Source of the DNA: Betaproteobacteria bacterium
Lineage (GTDB): Bacteria; Pseudomonadota; Gammaproteobacteria; Burkholderiales; CAIKXV01
Direction: 5' to 3'
NCBI GenBank assembly: GCA_947458265.1
Contig: CANGYF010000006.1
Location: forward strand, 163,605 to 227,604
Length of the DNA stretch: 64,000 nt
Under the pieces are notes generated by a model, which was not told where the DNA came from, did not search any database, and was given only the letters and a program-made list of their open reading frames with translations. The position numbers and the translations under genes were made by a program. Shown here in pieces: positions 1 to 8,694 of the stretch (within the stretch, counting starts at the first letter, position 1; each line of letters starts with the position of its first letter).

Positions 1-1
1 C

Positions 2-658
2 GGCCTCGCGCTGTCGATCTTCGGCGCCGGCCTCTCGGCCTTCGTCGGCATCGGCTATGTCGGAAAGAAGCTGGAAGGACCGGCCGCACCGCTCGCCGGT
101 TCGATCGGACACTGGCTGGGCGAACTGCCGCTGGTCGGGCCGCTGCTGTTCAGGCAGCACCCGGTCGTGTGGCTCTCGCTGGCGCTGACGCTGCTGGTGG
201 CATGGCTGCTCTACCGCACGCGCGCCGGCCTGGTGCTGCGTGCGGTCGGCGAATCGCCGGAGTCCGCGCACGCGCTCGGTTATCCGGTGCGCACCATCCG
301 CTTCGCGGCCGTGGTCACCGGCGGTGCGTTGTGCGGCGTCGCCGGCGCCTGCCTGTCGGTGGTGTACGCGCCCATGTGGGTCGAAGGGCTGGTGGCCGGG
401 CGCGGCTGGATCGCGCTGGCACTCACGACCTTCGCCACCTGGCGCCCCGGCCGCGTGCTGGTGGGCGCATGGCTGTTCGGCGGCGTCACCCTGCTGCAGT
501 TCCACCTGCAGGCGCAGGGCGTGGCGATCGCCAGCCAGCTGCTGGCGATGCTGCCCTACCTTGCGACCATCGTCGTGCTTGCACTGATCAGCCGCAACCC
601 GGCCTGGATCCGCGCCAACATGCCCGCTTCGCTGGGCAGGCCGTTCCATGCCGGCTGA
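2..658 (+). CDS. ABC transporter permease, BMP/nucleoside-simple sugar type (5' partial)
   Basis: Inner-membrane permease of an ABC importer of the YufQ/NupQ type, which works with a BMP lipoprotein receptor to take up nucleosides or related compounds. Frame 2 is open from the first base of the window, so the N-terminus lies outside; the ORF-track start at 167 is internal. The visible 218 residues are strongly hydrophobic and contain the family-typical stretch RAVGESPESAHALGYPV (the cytoplasmic loop that contacts the ATPase) followed by several membrane helices. The BMP receptor gene follows about 95 bp downstream on the same strand, which supports the assignment. Substrate is not determined by the sequence. 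Confidence 0.85.
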   Translation, partial: GLALSIFGAGLSAFVGIGYVGKKLEGPAAPLAGSIGHWLGELPLVGPLLFRQHPVVWLSLALTLLVAWLLYRTRAGLVLRAVGESPESAHALGYPVRTIRFAAVVTGGALCGVAGACLSVVYAPMWVEGLVAGRGWIALALTTFATWRPGRVLVGAWLFGGVTLLQFHLQAQGVAIASQLLAMLPYLATIVVLALISRNPAWIRANMPASLGRPFHAG

Positions 659-752
659 TTCCAGCAGCCTGAAGACCGGCCCGGTACTTGCGCGGACCGG
701 CGATCTGTCGTTACCTTGTCCACCTCACATAAAAATCAGGGAGACCCGTTTC

Positions 753-1901
753 ATGACCGACCGTTCACGACGCCAACTCGTCAGGCTGGCAGGCAGCCTG
801 TCCGCCCTCGCCGCTGCAGGCCTGCTCGCCGCCTGCGGAAAGCAGGAGCCCGCAGCGCCCAAGGCGGAGGCAAAGGCAGAACCGAAGCAGGCCGATCCGC
901 TGAAGGCCGCGTGGATCTACGTCGGCCCGGTCGGCGATGCCGGCTGGTCGTATGCACACGACCTCGGCCGCAAGGCAGTCGAGGCGAAGTTCGGCAGCGC
1001 AGTCAGCACCAGCTTCGTCGAGAAGGTGCCCGAGGGCGCCGATGCCGAGCGGGTAATCCGCGACCTGGCGCAGCAGGGCAACAAGATCATCTTCGCGACC
1101 TCGTTCGGCTACATGGAACCGATGCTGAAGGTGGCTGGCGATTTTCCGGACGTGAAATTCGAGCATGCGACCGGCTACAAGAGCGCACCGAACATGCGCA
1201 TCTACGACGCCAGCCTGTACCAGGATGCCTACCTCGCCGGCGTGATCGCGGGCCGCATGACGAAGACCGGCACGCTCGGCTTCGTCGGCTCGTTCCCGAT
1301 CCCGGAGGTGCTGCGCAACATCAACGCCTACACGCTGGGCGCGCGCAGCGTGAACCCGAAGGTGCGCACCCGCGTGGTCTGGGTGAACACCTGGTTCGAC
1401 CCGGCGCGCGAGAGCGAGGCGGCGCAGACGCTGATCAACCAGGGCGCGGACGTCCTGCTGCAGAACACCGATTCGACGGCGGTGCTGCAGACGGCCGAGA
1501 AGAACGGCAAGTTCGCGTTCGGCTGGGACAGCGACATGAGCGCATTCGGCCCGAAGGCCCACCTGGCCTCGGCGATCATCAACTGGGGCCCTTACTACAT
1601 CAAGGCGATCGACGACGTGCTGAAAGGATCCTGGCAGACCGGTCGCACGATCTGGGGCGTGAAGGAAGACCTGAACGACCTCGTGAAGATCGCCGACGTG
1701 GTGCCGGACGAGACGAAGGACCTGGTGGCGAAGATCAAGGCCGGCATGAAGGACGACAGCTTCGAGGTATTCAGCGGGCCGATCGTCGACAACGCCGGCA
1801 AGGAACGGCTGCCGAAGGACCAGAAAGCCGACCGCGCATGGAAGGACAAGGTCGACTTCTTCGTCGCCGGTGTCGAGGGCAAGGTGCCGTCGGGCAGCTG
1901 A
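753..1901 (+). CDS. BMP family ABC transporter substrate-binding lipoprotein
   Basis: Periplasmic, lipid-anchored receptor for the permease upstream. The protein is 382 aa from the ATG at 753, preceded by a GGGAG ribosome-binding site; the longer ORF-track start at 648 overlaps the permease and is unlikely. The N-terminus has a twin-arginine-like SRRQLVRLAG followed by a hydrophobic run and the lipobox LLAAC, so it is probably a Tat-exported lipoprotein. The body shows the BMP/PnrA fold signatures (IYVGPVGDAGWSYAHDLG near the start; GFVGSFPIPEVLRNINAYTLGAR in the middle; WVNTWFDPARESEAAQTLINQGADVLLQNTDS). Family members bind purine nucleosides or similar ligands; the ligand here is inferred only by family. 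Confidence 0.9.
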   Translation: MTDRSRRQLVRLAGSLSALAAAGLLAACGKQEPAAPKAEAKAEPKQADPLKAAWIYVGPVGDAGWSYAHDLGRKAVEAKFGSAVSTSFVEKVPEGADAERVIRDLAQQGNKIIFATSFGYMEPMLKVAGDFPDVKFEHATGYKSAPNMRIYDASLYQDAYLAGVIAGRMTKTGTLGFVGSFPIPEVLRNINAYTLGARSVNPKVRTRVVWVNTWFDPARESEAAQTLINQGADVLLQNTDSTAVLQTAEKNGKFAFGWDSDMSAFGPKAHLASAIINWGPYYIKAIDDVLKGSWQTGRTIWGVKEDLNDLVKIADVVPDETKDLVAKIKAGMKDDSFEVFSGPIVDNAGKERLPKDQKADRAWKDKVDFFVAGVEGKVPSGS

Positions 1902-1930
1902 TCGGGCGCCGGTTCGCGGGACGTCAGCAC

Positions 1931-1980
1931 GGGACGTGCTGCACGGCACGTCCGTGCGGTACGTCCGTGCAGCGCGTCCC
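1931..1980. repeat. Large imperfect hairpin between convergent genes
   Basis: Two 16-nt arms (GGGACGTGCTGCACGG and CCGTGCAGCGCGTCCC) pair at 15 of 16 positions, with a G-T at the remaining one, around an 18-nt loop. It lies between the BMP gene stop and the stop of the convergent GST gene. There is no T-tract, so if it terminates transcription it is not a classical intrinsic terminator; it could protect the 3' ends of both transcripts. Confidence 0.6.
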
Positions 1981-1991
1981 GCGTCGGTCCG

Positions 1992-2642
1992 TCAACGCGG
2001 CCGGGGAGCGTCCTGCTGCTTGAGCGGATGCGCCCGTGCGAACGCCTCCAGTTCGAGGCAATGGTCGACGATGCGGTTGCAGGCGTGGAACTGCGACGTG
2101 TCGAACCCGGTCAGCCGCGCGCCGACCATCTGCGTGACGAGGCAGATGTCGGCGATCGTCGGCGAAGGACCGGCGCAGAACGGACCTGCCGAAGTGGCGA
2201 GCTGCTGCTCGAAAGCGCCCAGAGCGGCCCTGCTCCAGTGCGTTATCCAGGCCATCCGCGCCGGCTCGTCCAGGCCGACCACGTCCGACAGGTAGTTGCG
2301 GACCCTGGGCACGGTCAGCGGATGCGCATCGGACACCAGGAGCATCGCCATGGCCCGGACGTGCGCGCGGGCGCGCGGCGACGCCGGCAGGAGCGGCGGA
2401 TCCGGGTAGACCTCTTCCAGGTATTCCATGATCGCCATCGACTGCGTGAGCGGCGGCTGGCCAGGCTCGACCAGCGCCGGTACTGCGGTCATCGGGTTGA
2501 TCGCACGGAACGACGCCTCGTGCTGCTCGCCCTTGAACAGGTCGATCGGATGCTCTCGGTAGTCGAGCCCCTTCAGGTTGAGCGCAATGCGCACGCGGAA
2601 GGTGGCGAGCGAGCGCCAGAAGCCGTACAGGTCCATCGTCAT
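1992..2642 (-). CDS. Glutathione S-transferase, zeta class (maleylacetoacetate isomerase-like)
   Basis: Cytosolic GST of 216 aa with the two-domain layout: thioredoxin-like N-terminal domain (residues 1-80) and helical C-terminal domain. The start FWRSLATFRVRIALNLKGL matches the zeta-class active-site region, where maleylacetoacetate isomerases have an S-S-x-S/C-W/Y-RVRIAL motif; here the second serine/cysteine positions are changed (S-L-A-T-F). NPMTAVPALVEPG corresponds to the cis-proline glutathione-binding motif, and QSMAIMEYLEE is the other GSH-contact segment. MaiA converts maleylacetoacetate to fumarylacetoacetate in tyrosine degradation, but no other gene of that pathway lies nearby, so the exact substrate is uncertain. 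It converges on the BMP gene and sits 22 bp downstream of the hydrolase on the same strand. Confidence 0.75.
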   Translation of the reverse strand: MTMDLYGFWRSLATFRVRIALNLKGLDYREHPIDLFKGEQHEASFRAINPMTAVPALVEPGQPPLTQSMAIMEYLEEVYPDPPLLPASPRARAHVRAMAMLLVSDAHPLTVPRVRNYLSDVVGLDEPARMAWITHWSRAALGAFEQQLATSAGPFCAGPSPTIADICLVTQMVGARLTGFDTSQFHACNRIVDHCLELEAFARAHPLKQQDAPRPR

Positions 2643-2664
2643 CGTGTGTCTCCGCAGAAGGTAC

Positions 2665-4425
2665 TCATTCGATCACCGGCAGCAGCAGCCATGATTCATG
2701 GCCGGGACCGGCATGCAGCGTGGTGCGCCCGGCGAACACCGATCGTGGCCGGTCGCGTGGATCATCATGCAGGAACGGGCCACAGCCCTTCAGCTCGTTC
2801 TTGAAGTTCGACAGCCGTGCCCCGGTCGAGGCCTGCCATTCGTAGTCGCGGCCACGCACGGTCAGGGCGAGGCGATGCCCGGCCGGCACCACGATCGAGG
2901 TCGGCCACAGCTCGATGTCGAGCGCGACCGGCGTGTCAGGCACCAGCGGCTCGGGGCGGTCGTGGCGGTGATACGGCCGCCATTCGGTCGACAGCGCCGG
3001 ATCCAGCGCCCGGTGCGAGGCGCGCAGCCAGCCCTGGGCGACCGGGGTGTGCGGGTCGATCGCGCCCATGAAAACCACCTCGCGCAGGTCCGGCGTGAAC
3101 ACCCGGAACACCGCGAACAGGTCGGCATCGGTGGTCGTCGAGGACACCACGATGCGCAGCGCAAGCGGCCCGGTGATCTCGGTCTCCCGCGCACAGGGCG
3201 GCGCCAGGAAGGTGATGCCATCGCCCATCGCGTCGAAGGCATGGCTGGCAGCCACCGACGGCGGGCGGGCCTCCAGCGTGCCAGCGGACGGATCGAGGTG
3301 CAGCTTCGTCCAGCGCGTGCGCGGGATCGGCCACGCCTGCTCGGTGCGCTCGACGAAGCGGTCGACATGGCGCACCTGCAGCAGCACCGGCGGCGCGTCG
3401 TCCTGCCCGTTGTCGATGCCCTTCAGGAAGTGGTCGAAGAAACGCAGCTGCAGGCGCCGGCCATAGTCGGTGTAGAAGTGCGTCCAGTGTTCCAGGCCGT
3501 GCGCCTCGAGCCACTTCTGCTTCGAGGCCGCGCGCAGGAAACCCTCGAAGTTGCCGCGCGGGTGCAGGCCCTGCCCGCCCCAGTTCGCGGCCGACAGGAA
3601 GGGCACGGTGACCTTGTCCCACCGTGGCGAGCGGGCGCGGTGCCAGTCGTCGTCCAGCGGATGGGCGAGGATCTCATCGCCGAAGTTGCAGCGGTTGGCC
3701 GCGAGCTGCGCATCGGACAGCGTCTCGTCGCCGCACACCAGCTCCCCGGTGACCCGGCTGCGCGCACCGCGCTCGCCCAGCCCGTACTGGACGGTCTTCA
3801 CCTGCATGTCGTACCAGTTGGCCCAGAAGGTCGACAGGATGCCGCCGTGGTGGGTCATGTCTCGGTACCAGTCGGCCGCGCCCTCCCAGATGCACATCGC
3901 GGCCAGGTGCGGCGGCTGCAGGGACGCCACATGCCACTGGTTGATGCCGAAGTAGGACACGCCGTTCAGCCCGACCTTGCCGTTCGACCACGGCTGCACG
4001 CCCGCCCACTCGATGCAGTCGTGGAAGTCGCGTGTCTCCCGCGGCGAGAACGGATCGATGAAACCGGGCGAGCGGCCGGCGCCGCGGGAATCCACCCTCA
4101 CGCAGGCATAGCCCTCGGGCACCCATTTCTCCGGGTCGACCACTTCCCAGTTCTGGTAGCGGTTGCTGGACCCGGATGCGACATCCGGATGCTCGGCGAC
4201 CATGCGCTGCCAGGCGCTCGGATAGCCTTCCTGGAACGCGAGCCCCTTCGCATAGGGACCATAGGTGAGCAGCACCGGCCACGGCCCGGGTCCGGGCGGG
4301 CGGAAGACGTCCGCGCGCAGCACCACGCCGTCGTCCATCGGGATCGCGACGTCGAACTCGCAGTGCATGCCGTCGCGTACGACGCCCCCGGCTGCCGCGG
4401 GTGCAGCCCCTTCATTCGTTGCCAT
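2665..4425 (-). CDS. CocE/NonD family hydrolase (X-Pro dipeptidyl-peptidase S15 type)
   Basis: Serine hydrolase of 586 aa. The ATG at 4425 is chosen because AGGAGG sits six bases upstream; the ORF-track start at 4584 would pass through the intergenic repeat. Residues from about 25 form the alpha/beta-hydrolase domain, with DVFRPPGPGPWPVLLTYGPYAKG near the start, CVRVDSRGAGRSPG for the oxyanion strand and the nucleophile elbow GVSYFG. The C-terminal third has the beta-rich S15 C domain (RETEITGPLALRIVVSSTTTDADLFAVF). Family members cleave esters or amides such as cocaine or acylated antibiotics; the substrate is unknown here. It is transcribed away from the dehydrogenase/amidohydrolase pair, suggesting a shared catabolic locus. 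Confidence 0.85.
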   Translation of the reverse strand: MATNEGAAPAAAGGVVRDGMHCEFDVAIPMDDGVVLRADVFRPPGPGPWPVLLTYGPYAKGLAFQEGYPSAWQRMVAEHPDVASGSSNRYQNWEVVDPEKWVPEGYACVRVDSRGAGRSPGFIDPFSPRETRDFHDCIEWAGVQPWSNGKVGLNGVSYFGINQWHVASLQPPHLAAMCIWEGAADWYRDMTHHGGILSTFWANWYDMQVKTVQYGLGERGARSRVTGELVCGDETLSDAQLAANRCNFGDEILAHPLDDDWHRARSPRWDKVTVPFLSAANWGGQGLHPRGNFEGFLRAASKQKWLEAHGLEHWTHFYTDYGRRLQLRFFDHFLKGIDNGQDDAPPVLLQVRHVDRFVERTEQAWPIPRTRWTKLHLDPSAGTLEARPPSVAASHAFDAMGDGITFLAPPCARETEITGPLALRIVVSSTTTDADLFAVFRVFTPDLREVVFMGAIDPHTPVAQGWLRASHRALDPALSTEWRPYHRHDRPEPLVPDTPVALDIELWPTSIVVPAGHRLALTVRGRDYEWQASTGARLSNFKNELKGCGPFLHDDPRDRPRSVFAGRTTLHAGPGHESWLLLPVIE

Positions 4426-4482
4426 CGGATCCTCCTGGCGGACGCCGCCGCCTGCTCGGCCGCGTGTTGCTCGACTGCGGCT

Positions 4483-4515
4483 GGATCGCGGCCGGATCGC
4501 GGCCGGATCGCGGCC
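4483..4515. repeat. Three tandem copies of an 11-bp repeat in a divergent promoter region
   Basis: GGATCGCGGCC occurs three times head to tail without a gap. The array lies between the divergent hydrolase (start 4425) and dehydrogenase (start 4612) genes, where regulator binding sites are expected. Direct repeats spaced one helical turn apart are a plausible operator, but no regulator gene is adjacent. Confidence 0.7.
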
Positions 4516-4611
4516 AGCCTGCCGCCTGAGCGCCCGCGTGTTTGCGTCTAAATTGACGGCGGGCGCCAGCGGTGTCAAGTTCATGCTCTTTCAACTCCGG
4601 AGGCACCCTCC

Positions 4612-5508
4612 TTGAAGATCGGAATCCTGGGTATCGGCCGCATGGGCGCGGCGATCGCAACCCGACTGCTCGGCCTCGGCCATGAAGTGTTCGTGTGGAA
4701 CCGCTCGCCGGACAAGGCGCAGGCCCTGGCCGCCGCCGGCGCGAAACCCTGCGCCACCCCGCGCGCGCTGGCTGAGGCGAGCGATACCATCCTGAGCATC
4801 GTGGCAGACGCGAAGGCAGTCGAGGCGACCTATTTCGGCGCCTCGGGCGCCGCCACCGGCAGCCTCGCCGGCAAACTGGTGATCGAGATGAGCACGCTGC
4901 GCCCGGAAACCCAGCGCAGCCTGGCCGCCCGGCTCAAGGCGCTCGGCGCGGCCGTGATCGAATGCCCGGTGGGCGGCACCACCGGCCCGGCACGCGACGG
5001 CAAGCTGCTGGGCTTCGCCGGCGGCAGCGCGGAGGACTTCGCGCTCGCCCGGCCGCTGCTCGAACTGCTCTGCCGCCGGGTCGAGCATATCGGTCCGGCC
5101 GGCGCCGGAGCGAGCATGAAGCTCGCGATCAACCTGCCGCTTCTGGTCTACTGGCAGGCACTGGGCGAGGCGCTCACGCTGATCAAGCCGCTGGGCCTGG
5201 AGCCCGCCCGCATCATGGACATCCTCGCCGACACCTCCGGCGGCCCGAACGTGCTGAAAGTCCGCGGGGCGACCATCGCGCGGGCGATGGAAGGTGGCGA
5301 CACCGGGCCCGTGACCTTCGACGTCGACCTGATCCGCAAGGACCTGCAGACCATGATCGACGAGGCCGGATCGCTCGGCGCGACGCTGCCGGTGACGCAG
5401 CGGGCGCTCGACATGTTCGACGAGGCCTCGAAGGAAGGCATGGGCGGCGCCGACGCGGTGGCACTGCCGGTGCGCTGGATGAAGCGCAATGCGCAGGGAG
5501 GAGCGTGA
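4612..5508 (+). CDS. NAD(P)-dependent oxidoreductase, 3-hydroxyisobutyrate dehydrogenase family
   Basis: Beta-hydroxyacid dehydrogenase of 298 aa. The start is a TTG at 4612, directed by GGAGG eight bases upstream; no ATG fits. The N-terminal Rossmann fold shows GILGIGRMGAAIATRLL, and ECPVGGTTGPARDGKL is the substrate-binding segment. The catalytic lysine lies in GASMKLAINL, after which the C-terminal helical domain follows. Enzymes of this family oxidise 3-hydroxyisobutyrate, tartronate semialdehyde or related acids; the specific substrate cannot be read from the sequence. The amidohydrolase gene starts two bases after its stop, so the two are surely one transcription unit. Confidence 0.88.
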   Translation: MKIGILGIGRMGAAIATRLLGLGHEVFVWNRSPDKAQALAAAGAKPCATPRALAEASDTILSIVADAKAVEATYFGASGAATGSLAGKLVIEMSTLRPETQRSLAARLKALGAAVIECPVGGTTGPARDGKLLGFAGGSAEDFALARPLLELLCRRVEHIGPAGAGASMKLAINLPLLVYWQALGEALTLIKPLGLEPARIMDILADTSGGPNVLKVRGATIARAMEGGDTGPVTFDVDLIRKDLQTMIDEAGSLGATLPVTQRALDMFDEASKEGMGGADAVALPVRWMKRNAQGGA

Positions 5509-5510
5509 CG

Positions 5511-6344
5511 ATGATGATCGTCGATTCGCAGGTACACATCTGGGGGGCGGACACGCCAGAACGTCCATGGCCGAAGCGCGCCGAAGCGCAGCGGCCGATC
5601 CCGCTCGACCACACCGACCTGCTGCGCGAGATGGACGAGGCTGGCGTCGACCGGGTGGTGATCGTGCCCCCGTCCTGGGAGGGCGACCGCAACGACCTCG
5701 CCATTGCGGCCCACCTCGCACATCCGACGCGTTTCGCGACCATGGGGCGCATCGATCCGCAGGATCCGGCCGCGCGCGGCACCCTGGCCGCCTGGCGCAG
5801 CCAGCCGGGCATGCTCGGCCTGCGCTTCACCTTCCACCTGCCGATGCTGGAGACCCTGCTCACCGAAGGCCACATGGACTGGGTATGGGGCGAGGCCGAG
5901 AAGGCAGGCGTACCGATCTACGTGCTGGTGCCGCACCGGCTGGTGCCCGAGATCGGCAAGGTCGCCGAGCGCTACCCGGGACTCAGGCTGGTGATGGACC
6001 ACTTCGGGCTGAACAGCAAGCAGCGCGATGCCGAGGCCTTCGCCGACTTCGACAAGCTGCTGGCGATCGCGAAACAGCCCAACGTCGCCGCGAAGGCGAG
6101 CGCGCTGCCCTGCTACACGAACGACAGCTATCCATACCGATCGGTGCACGGCTACCTGCAGCGGGCCTACGATGCGTTCGGACCGAAGCGCCTGTTCTGG
6201 GGGACCGACCTGTCGCGCTCGCCGATCCCGTACCGCCAGCATGTCACGATGTTCACCGATGAGATCCCCTGGCTGAGCGAATCGGACAAGGAATGGATCA
6301 TGGGCCGCGGCGTCTGCGAATGGATCGGCTGGCCGATCGCCTGA
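5511..6344 (+). CDS. Amidohydrolase family protein (TIM-barrel, Amidohydro_2 type)
   Basis: Metal-dependent hydrolase or decarboxylase-like TIM-barrel protein of 277 aa. The ATG at 5511 follows GGGAGGAG and lies two bases after the preceding stop, so translation is probably coupled. Metal-site motifs: VDSQVHIW near the N-terminus (the first His of the usual HxH is Gln, as in some lactone-hydrolase relatives), DHFGL in the middle and FWGTDLSR near the end with the conserved Asp. Members hydrolyse lactones such as 2-pyrone-4,6-dicarboxylate or decarboxylate aromatic acids. Together with the dehydrogenase it probably acts in an uncharacterised catabolic route. A strong terminator follows. Confidence 0.82.
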   Translation: MMIVDSQVHIWGADTPERPWPKRAEAQRPIPLDHTDLLREMDEAGVDRVVIVPPSWEGDRNDLAIAAHLAHPTRFATMGRIDPQDPAARGTLAAWRSQPGMLGLRFTFHLPMLETLLTEGHMDWVWGEAEKAGVPIYVLVPHRLVPEIGKVAERYPGLRLVMDHFGLNSKQRDAEAFADFDKLLAIAKQPNVAAKASALPCYTNDSYPYRSVHGYLQRAYDAFGPKRLFWGTDLSRSPIPYRQHVTMFTDEIPWLSESDKEWIMGRGVCEWIGWPIA

Positions 6345-6396
6345 GTGGTCAGGGGCACCGGCCGCCAGCCTTCGTGCGGAAGTGCGTCCCGGAACG

Positions 6397-6426
6397 AAAA
6401 AAGCCCCGCAACCGCGGGGCTTTTTT
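6397..6426. terminator. Bidirectional intrinsic terminator
   Basis: A seven-base-pair stem GCCCCGC/GCGGGGC with a four-base loop is flanked by six A on the left and six T on the right. It can end both the amidohydrolase operon (plus) and the PEP-CTERM gene (minus), which converge here. Confidence 0.9.
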
Positions 6427-6446
6427 CTTCGGCAGACGCAGGAAGT

Positions 6447-7127
6447 TCAGGCGTTCGGCTTGGGCCGGCGCGAGATGCTGGCCATCCCCAGCAGGCCGGC
6501 ACCGAACAGCCAGGCCGCTGCCGGGATGGATACCACCGAGGTGGTGCGTTCATCGAAACCGACGGTGAACCCGAAGTAATTCTCGCGGACCGGATTGGTC
6601 CAGGAAATCGACTGGAAGGTGCCGTAGAAGATCACCGAGCCGTTGCGCTCGCCGGTGCTGCCGGTCAGGTTACCGACCACGTTGCCGCTGACGCCGATCG
6701 GGCTGCCGCGGTACTCCAGCGACGGGCCACCATCCACGAAGGTCGGCACCTGGTCGAACGTGAAGTTGGCGCTGTTTCTGGGCTGGCCGAGGCTCCAGAT
6801 GGCGAACACCGGGTTGAGCACCGCCTGCGTGAAGGTGATCGTGTTCCGGTTGGTGTTGCCGCCGGTCAGTGTCCGGATCGCCGAGCCGGCGACCGGTGCG
6901 TTTTCGATCACCACGCCATCGGCCCAGGTCGTCACCGGCTGCCAGTTGCGCGGGTCGAGATCGAGTCTGCCGGACTGTCCCGTGAACGAGATGCCGACTG
7001 CCCCGGCGTTGGCAGACGAGGCCGTGGTCCAGCTCGCCCAGCTGACGATCGCAGCCATCGCGGGCGATGTGGACAGCGCGAAGACTGCTGAAATCGAGGC
7101 AACTTTGAGAAGTGACGATGCGTGCAT
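6447..7127 (-). CDS. PEP-CTERM (VPLPA-like) sorting domain protein
   Basis: Exported protein of 226 aa predicted to be handled by the exosortase system. The ATG at 7127 gives a clean signal peptide (MHASSLLKVASISAVFALSTSPAMAA); the 16 residues upstream in the ORF track are not signal-like. The C-terminus SIPAAAWLFGAGLLGMASISRRPKPNA has the three parts of the sorting signal: a Pro-Ala motif, a membrane helix and an Arg-rich tail. The middle is rich in Asn, Thr, Gly and Ser, typical of secreted PEP-CTERM proteins, and I recognise no catalytic domain. It stands alone between a shared terminator and a divergent region. A second protein of this class lies at 61.9 kb. Confidence 0.85.
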   Translation of the reverse strand: MHASSLLKVASISAVFALSTSPAMAAIVSWASWTTASSANAGAVGISFTGQSGRLDLDPRNWQPVTTWADGVVIENAPVAGSAIRTLTGGNTNRNTITFTQAVLNPVFAIWSLGQPRNSANFTFDQVPTFVDGGPSLEYRGSPIGVSGNVVGNLTGSTGERNGSVIFYGTFQSISWTNPVRENYFGFTVGFDERTTSVVSIPAAAWLFGAGLLGMASISRRPKPNA

Positions 7128-7292
7128 GGCGCTCTCTGATCGGTCGGCCGTTCGCGGCAAGGAATCGTGCTCCACGGCGCCGGTGAATTACAGCATTGTG
7201 CCAAAGTATGGCCGGTTCGTGTCGCGCAGTCGGTGATTCATGCCCCGCGGCAACAGTTCAGTAACGCACGCCGGCACCGCTGCGCGCGCCGT

Positions 7293-8642
7293 TCACGGCC
7301 TGCTGTCGAGGAAGCGGTACCAGTGAAACAGCGCACGCTGCGGGATGCGCATCAGCCGGTGCAGCGGGAACGGACGCACCGGATCGCAGGCGGCCTCGAT
7401 CTGCGCGTCGGCGGGATCCCCCGAGATGCGCGCCGCAATCAGCCGCCCGGCATACAGGGACAGCGAGACACCGCTGCCCTGGTAGCCCACCGCATAGTGC
7501 ACCGTCGGGTCGTCCGACGCGCGCCGTATGCGCGGCAGGAAGTCCCGGGTGAATGCCACCCAGCCGTGCCAGTCGTGCTCGATGGAGATTCCGTCCAGCG
7601 ACGGGTACTTCGCGATGAGTTCGCGGTACAGGTAGTCGCGATGGTGTGCATTGCGTCCCGGCGTGTCGGCGATCAGCCCGCGGCCGCCGAACAGGATGCG
7701 CCGGTCGGGCAGCCGCCGCCAGTAGAACATCAGCTTGCGCGCGTCGGTGAGCACATGGCCGGTGACGAAATTCGAGCTCACCACCTCGGCATCGGTCATC
7801 GGCCGGGTGACGATGATGTGCGACAGGATCGGCATCATCGCCGCCCGCAGGTCGCGGTGCAGGCCGGGCGGGGTATAGCCGTTGGTGCCGATCACCACCT
7901 GCGCCGCGCGTACCGTGCCCTGCGGCGTCGACAGCACATGGGTGGCGCCTTCCTTGCGCCAGCCGGTGACCGGACTCGACGAGTGCACGACCGCGCCGGC
8001 GGCCCGTGCCATGCGCAGCACGCCGGCGGCCAGCTTGAGCGGATGCAGCGCGATCGCATCCGGTATGCGCAGCGCACCGAACGACTGCGCACCACCGAGG
8101 TGGTCGCGCTGCAGGGTGTGCGCATCGATGAACTCGGCCGGATAGTCGAGTTCGCGCTGCATCAACCGGGCCTCGGCCTCCAGGGCCGCCGCGCGGCCGG
8201 GCTTCGGTGCAACCTTCAGGTAACCGGCTTCCGAAGCATCGCAGTCAATGCCACCGTCGCGGATCATCTGCCGCACGTTGTCGAGCGAAGCCCTGGTGTG
8301 GCCGAACAGCACCTTCGCCCCGTCCAGCCCGAAGCGCGACACCATGTCGCTGAAGGACAGGCGACCGAATGCCATCCGCGCGAAGCCGCCGTTGCGGCCG
8401 CTGCAGCCCCAGCCCGGGCGGTTCGCCTCGAGCACGGTGACCCGATGCCCCCGGCGCGCCAGGTGCAGCGCCGTGGACAGGCCGGTATAGCCGCCGCCGA
8501 TCACCGCCACTTCGGTGTCGAGCACCAGCGGCGCCGGACCGTCGTCGGGCGGCAGCGGGCCGGCGGTATCGAGCCAGTAGGACGGCGGATGGGCGAGACC
8601 GGTGCCCGGGCCGGCCGCGAAGATCGGATCGTATGGGGTCAT
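7293..8642 (-). CDS. FAD-dependent oxidoreductase (DAO/PuuB-like amine oxidase)
   Basis: Flavoprotein of 449 aa of the D-amino-acid-oxidase superfamily. The dinucleotide-binding motif is VAVIGGGYTGLSTALHLARRGHRVTVLEA (about residues 45-75), followed by GWGCSGRNGGF, the flavin-contacting loop typical of gamma-glutamylputrescine oxidase-like enzymes. Near the C-terminus HYAVGYQGSGVSLSLYAGRLIA closes the FAD site. Family enzymes oxidise amines or N-alkyl amino acids, giving an aldehyde or keto acid, ammonia and H2O2; the substrate is not clear. The ketopantoate-reductase homologue follows on the same strand upstream, 50 bp away, so the two may be cotranscribed. Confidence 0.85.
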   Translation of the reverse strand: MTPYDPIFAAGPGTGLAHPPSYWLDTAGPLPPDDGPAPLVLDTEVAVIGGGYTGLSTALHLARRGHRVTVLEANRPGWGCSGRNGGFARMAFGRLSFSDMVSRFGLDGAKVLFGHTRASLDNVRQMIRDGGIDCDASEAGYLKVAPKPGRAAALEAEARLMQRELDYPAEFIDAHTLQRDHLGGAQSFGALRIPDAIALHPLKLAAGVLRMARAAGAVVHSSSPVTGWRKEGATHVLSTPQGTVRAAQVVIGTNGYTPPGLHRDLRAAMMPILSHIIVTRPMTDAEVVSSNFVTGHVLTDARKLMFYWRRLPDRRILFGGRGLIADTPGRNAHHRDYLYRELIAKYPSLDGISIEHDWHGWVAFTRDFLPRIRRASDDPTVHYAVGYQGSGVSLSLYAGRLIAARISGDPADAQIEAACDPVRPFPLHRLMRIPQRALFHWYRFLDSRP

Positions 8643-8694
8643 CGCTACCGACCCGGACAGGGCCTGCGGCTGCCGGCCTGGGCCCGCACGACGG

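Noticed and set aside
2698-4551. 617-aa plus-strand ORF
   Set aside because: Shadow of the CocE-type hydrolase, which has motifs and an AGGAGG site.
7128-7292. Small gene between the PEP-CTERM protein and the flavoprotein
   Set aside because: Candidate ORFs are overlapping frames without ribosome-binding sites or motifs.
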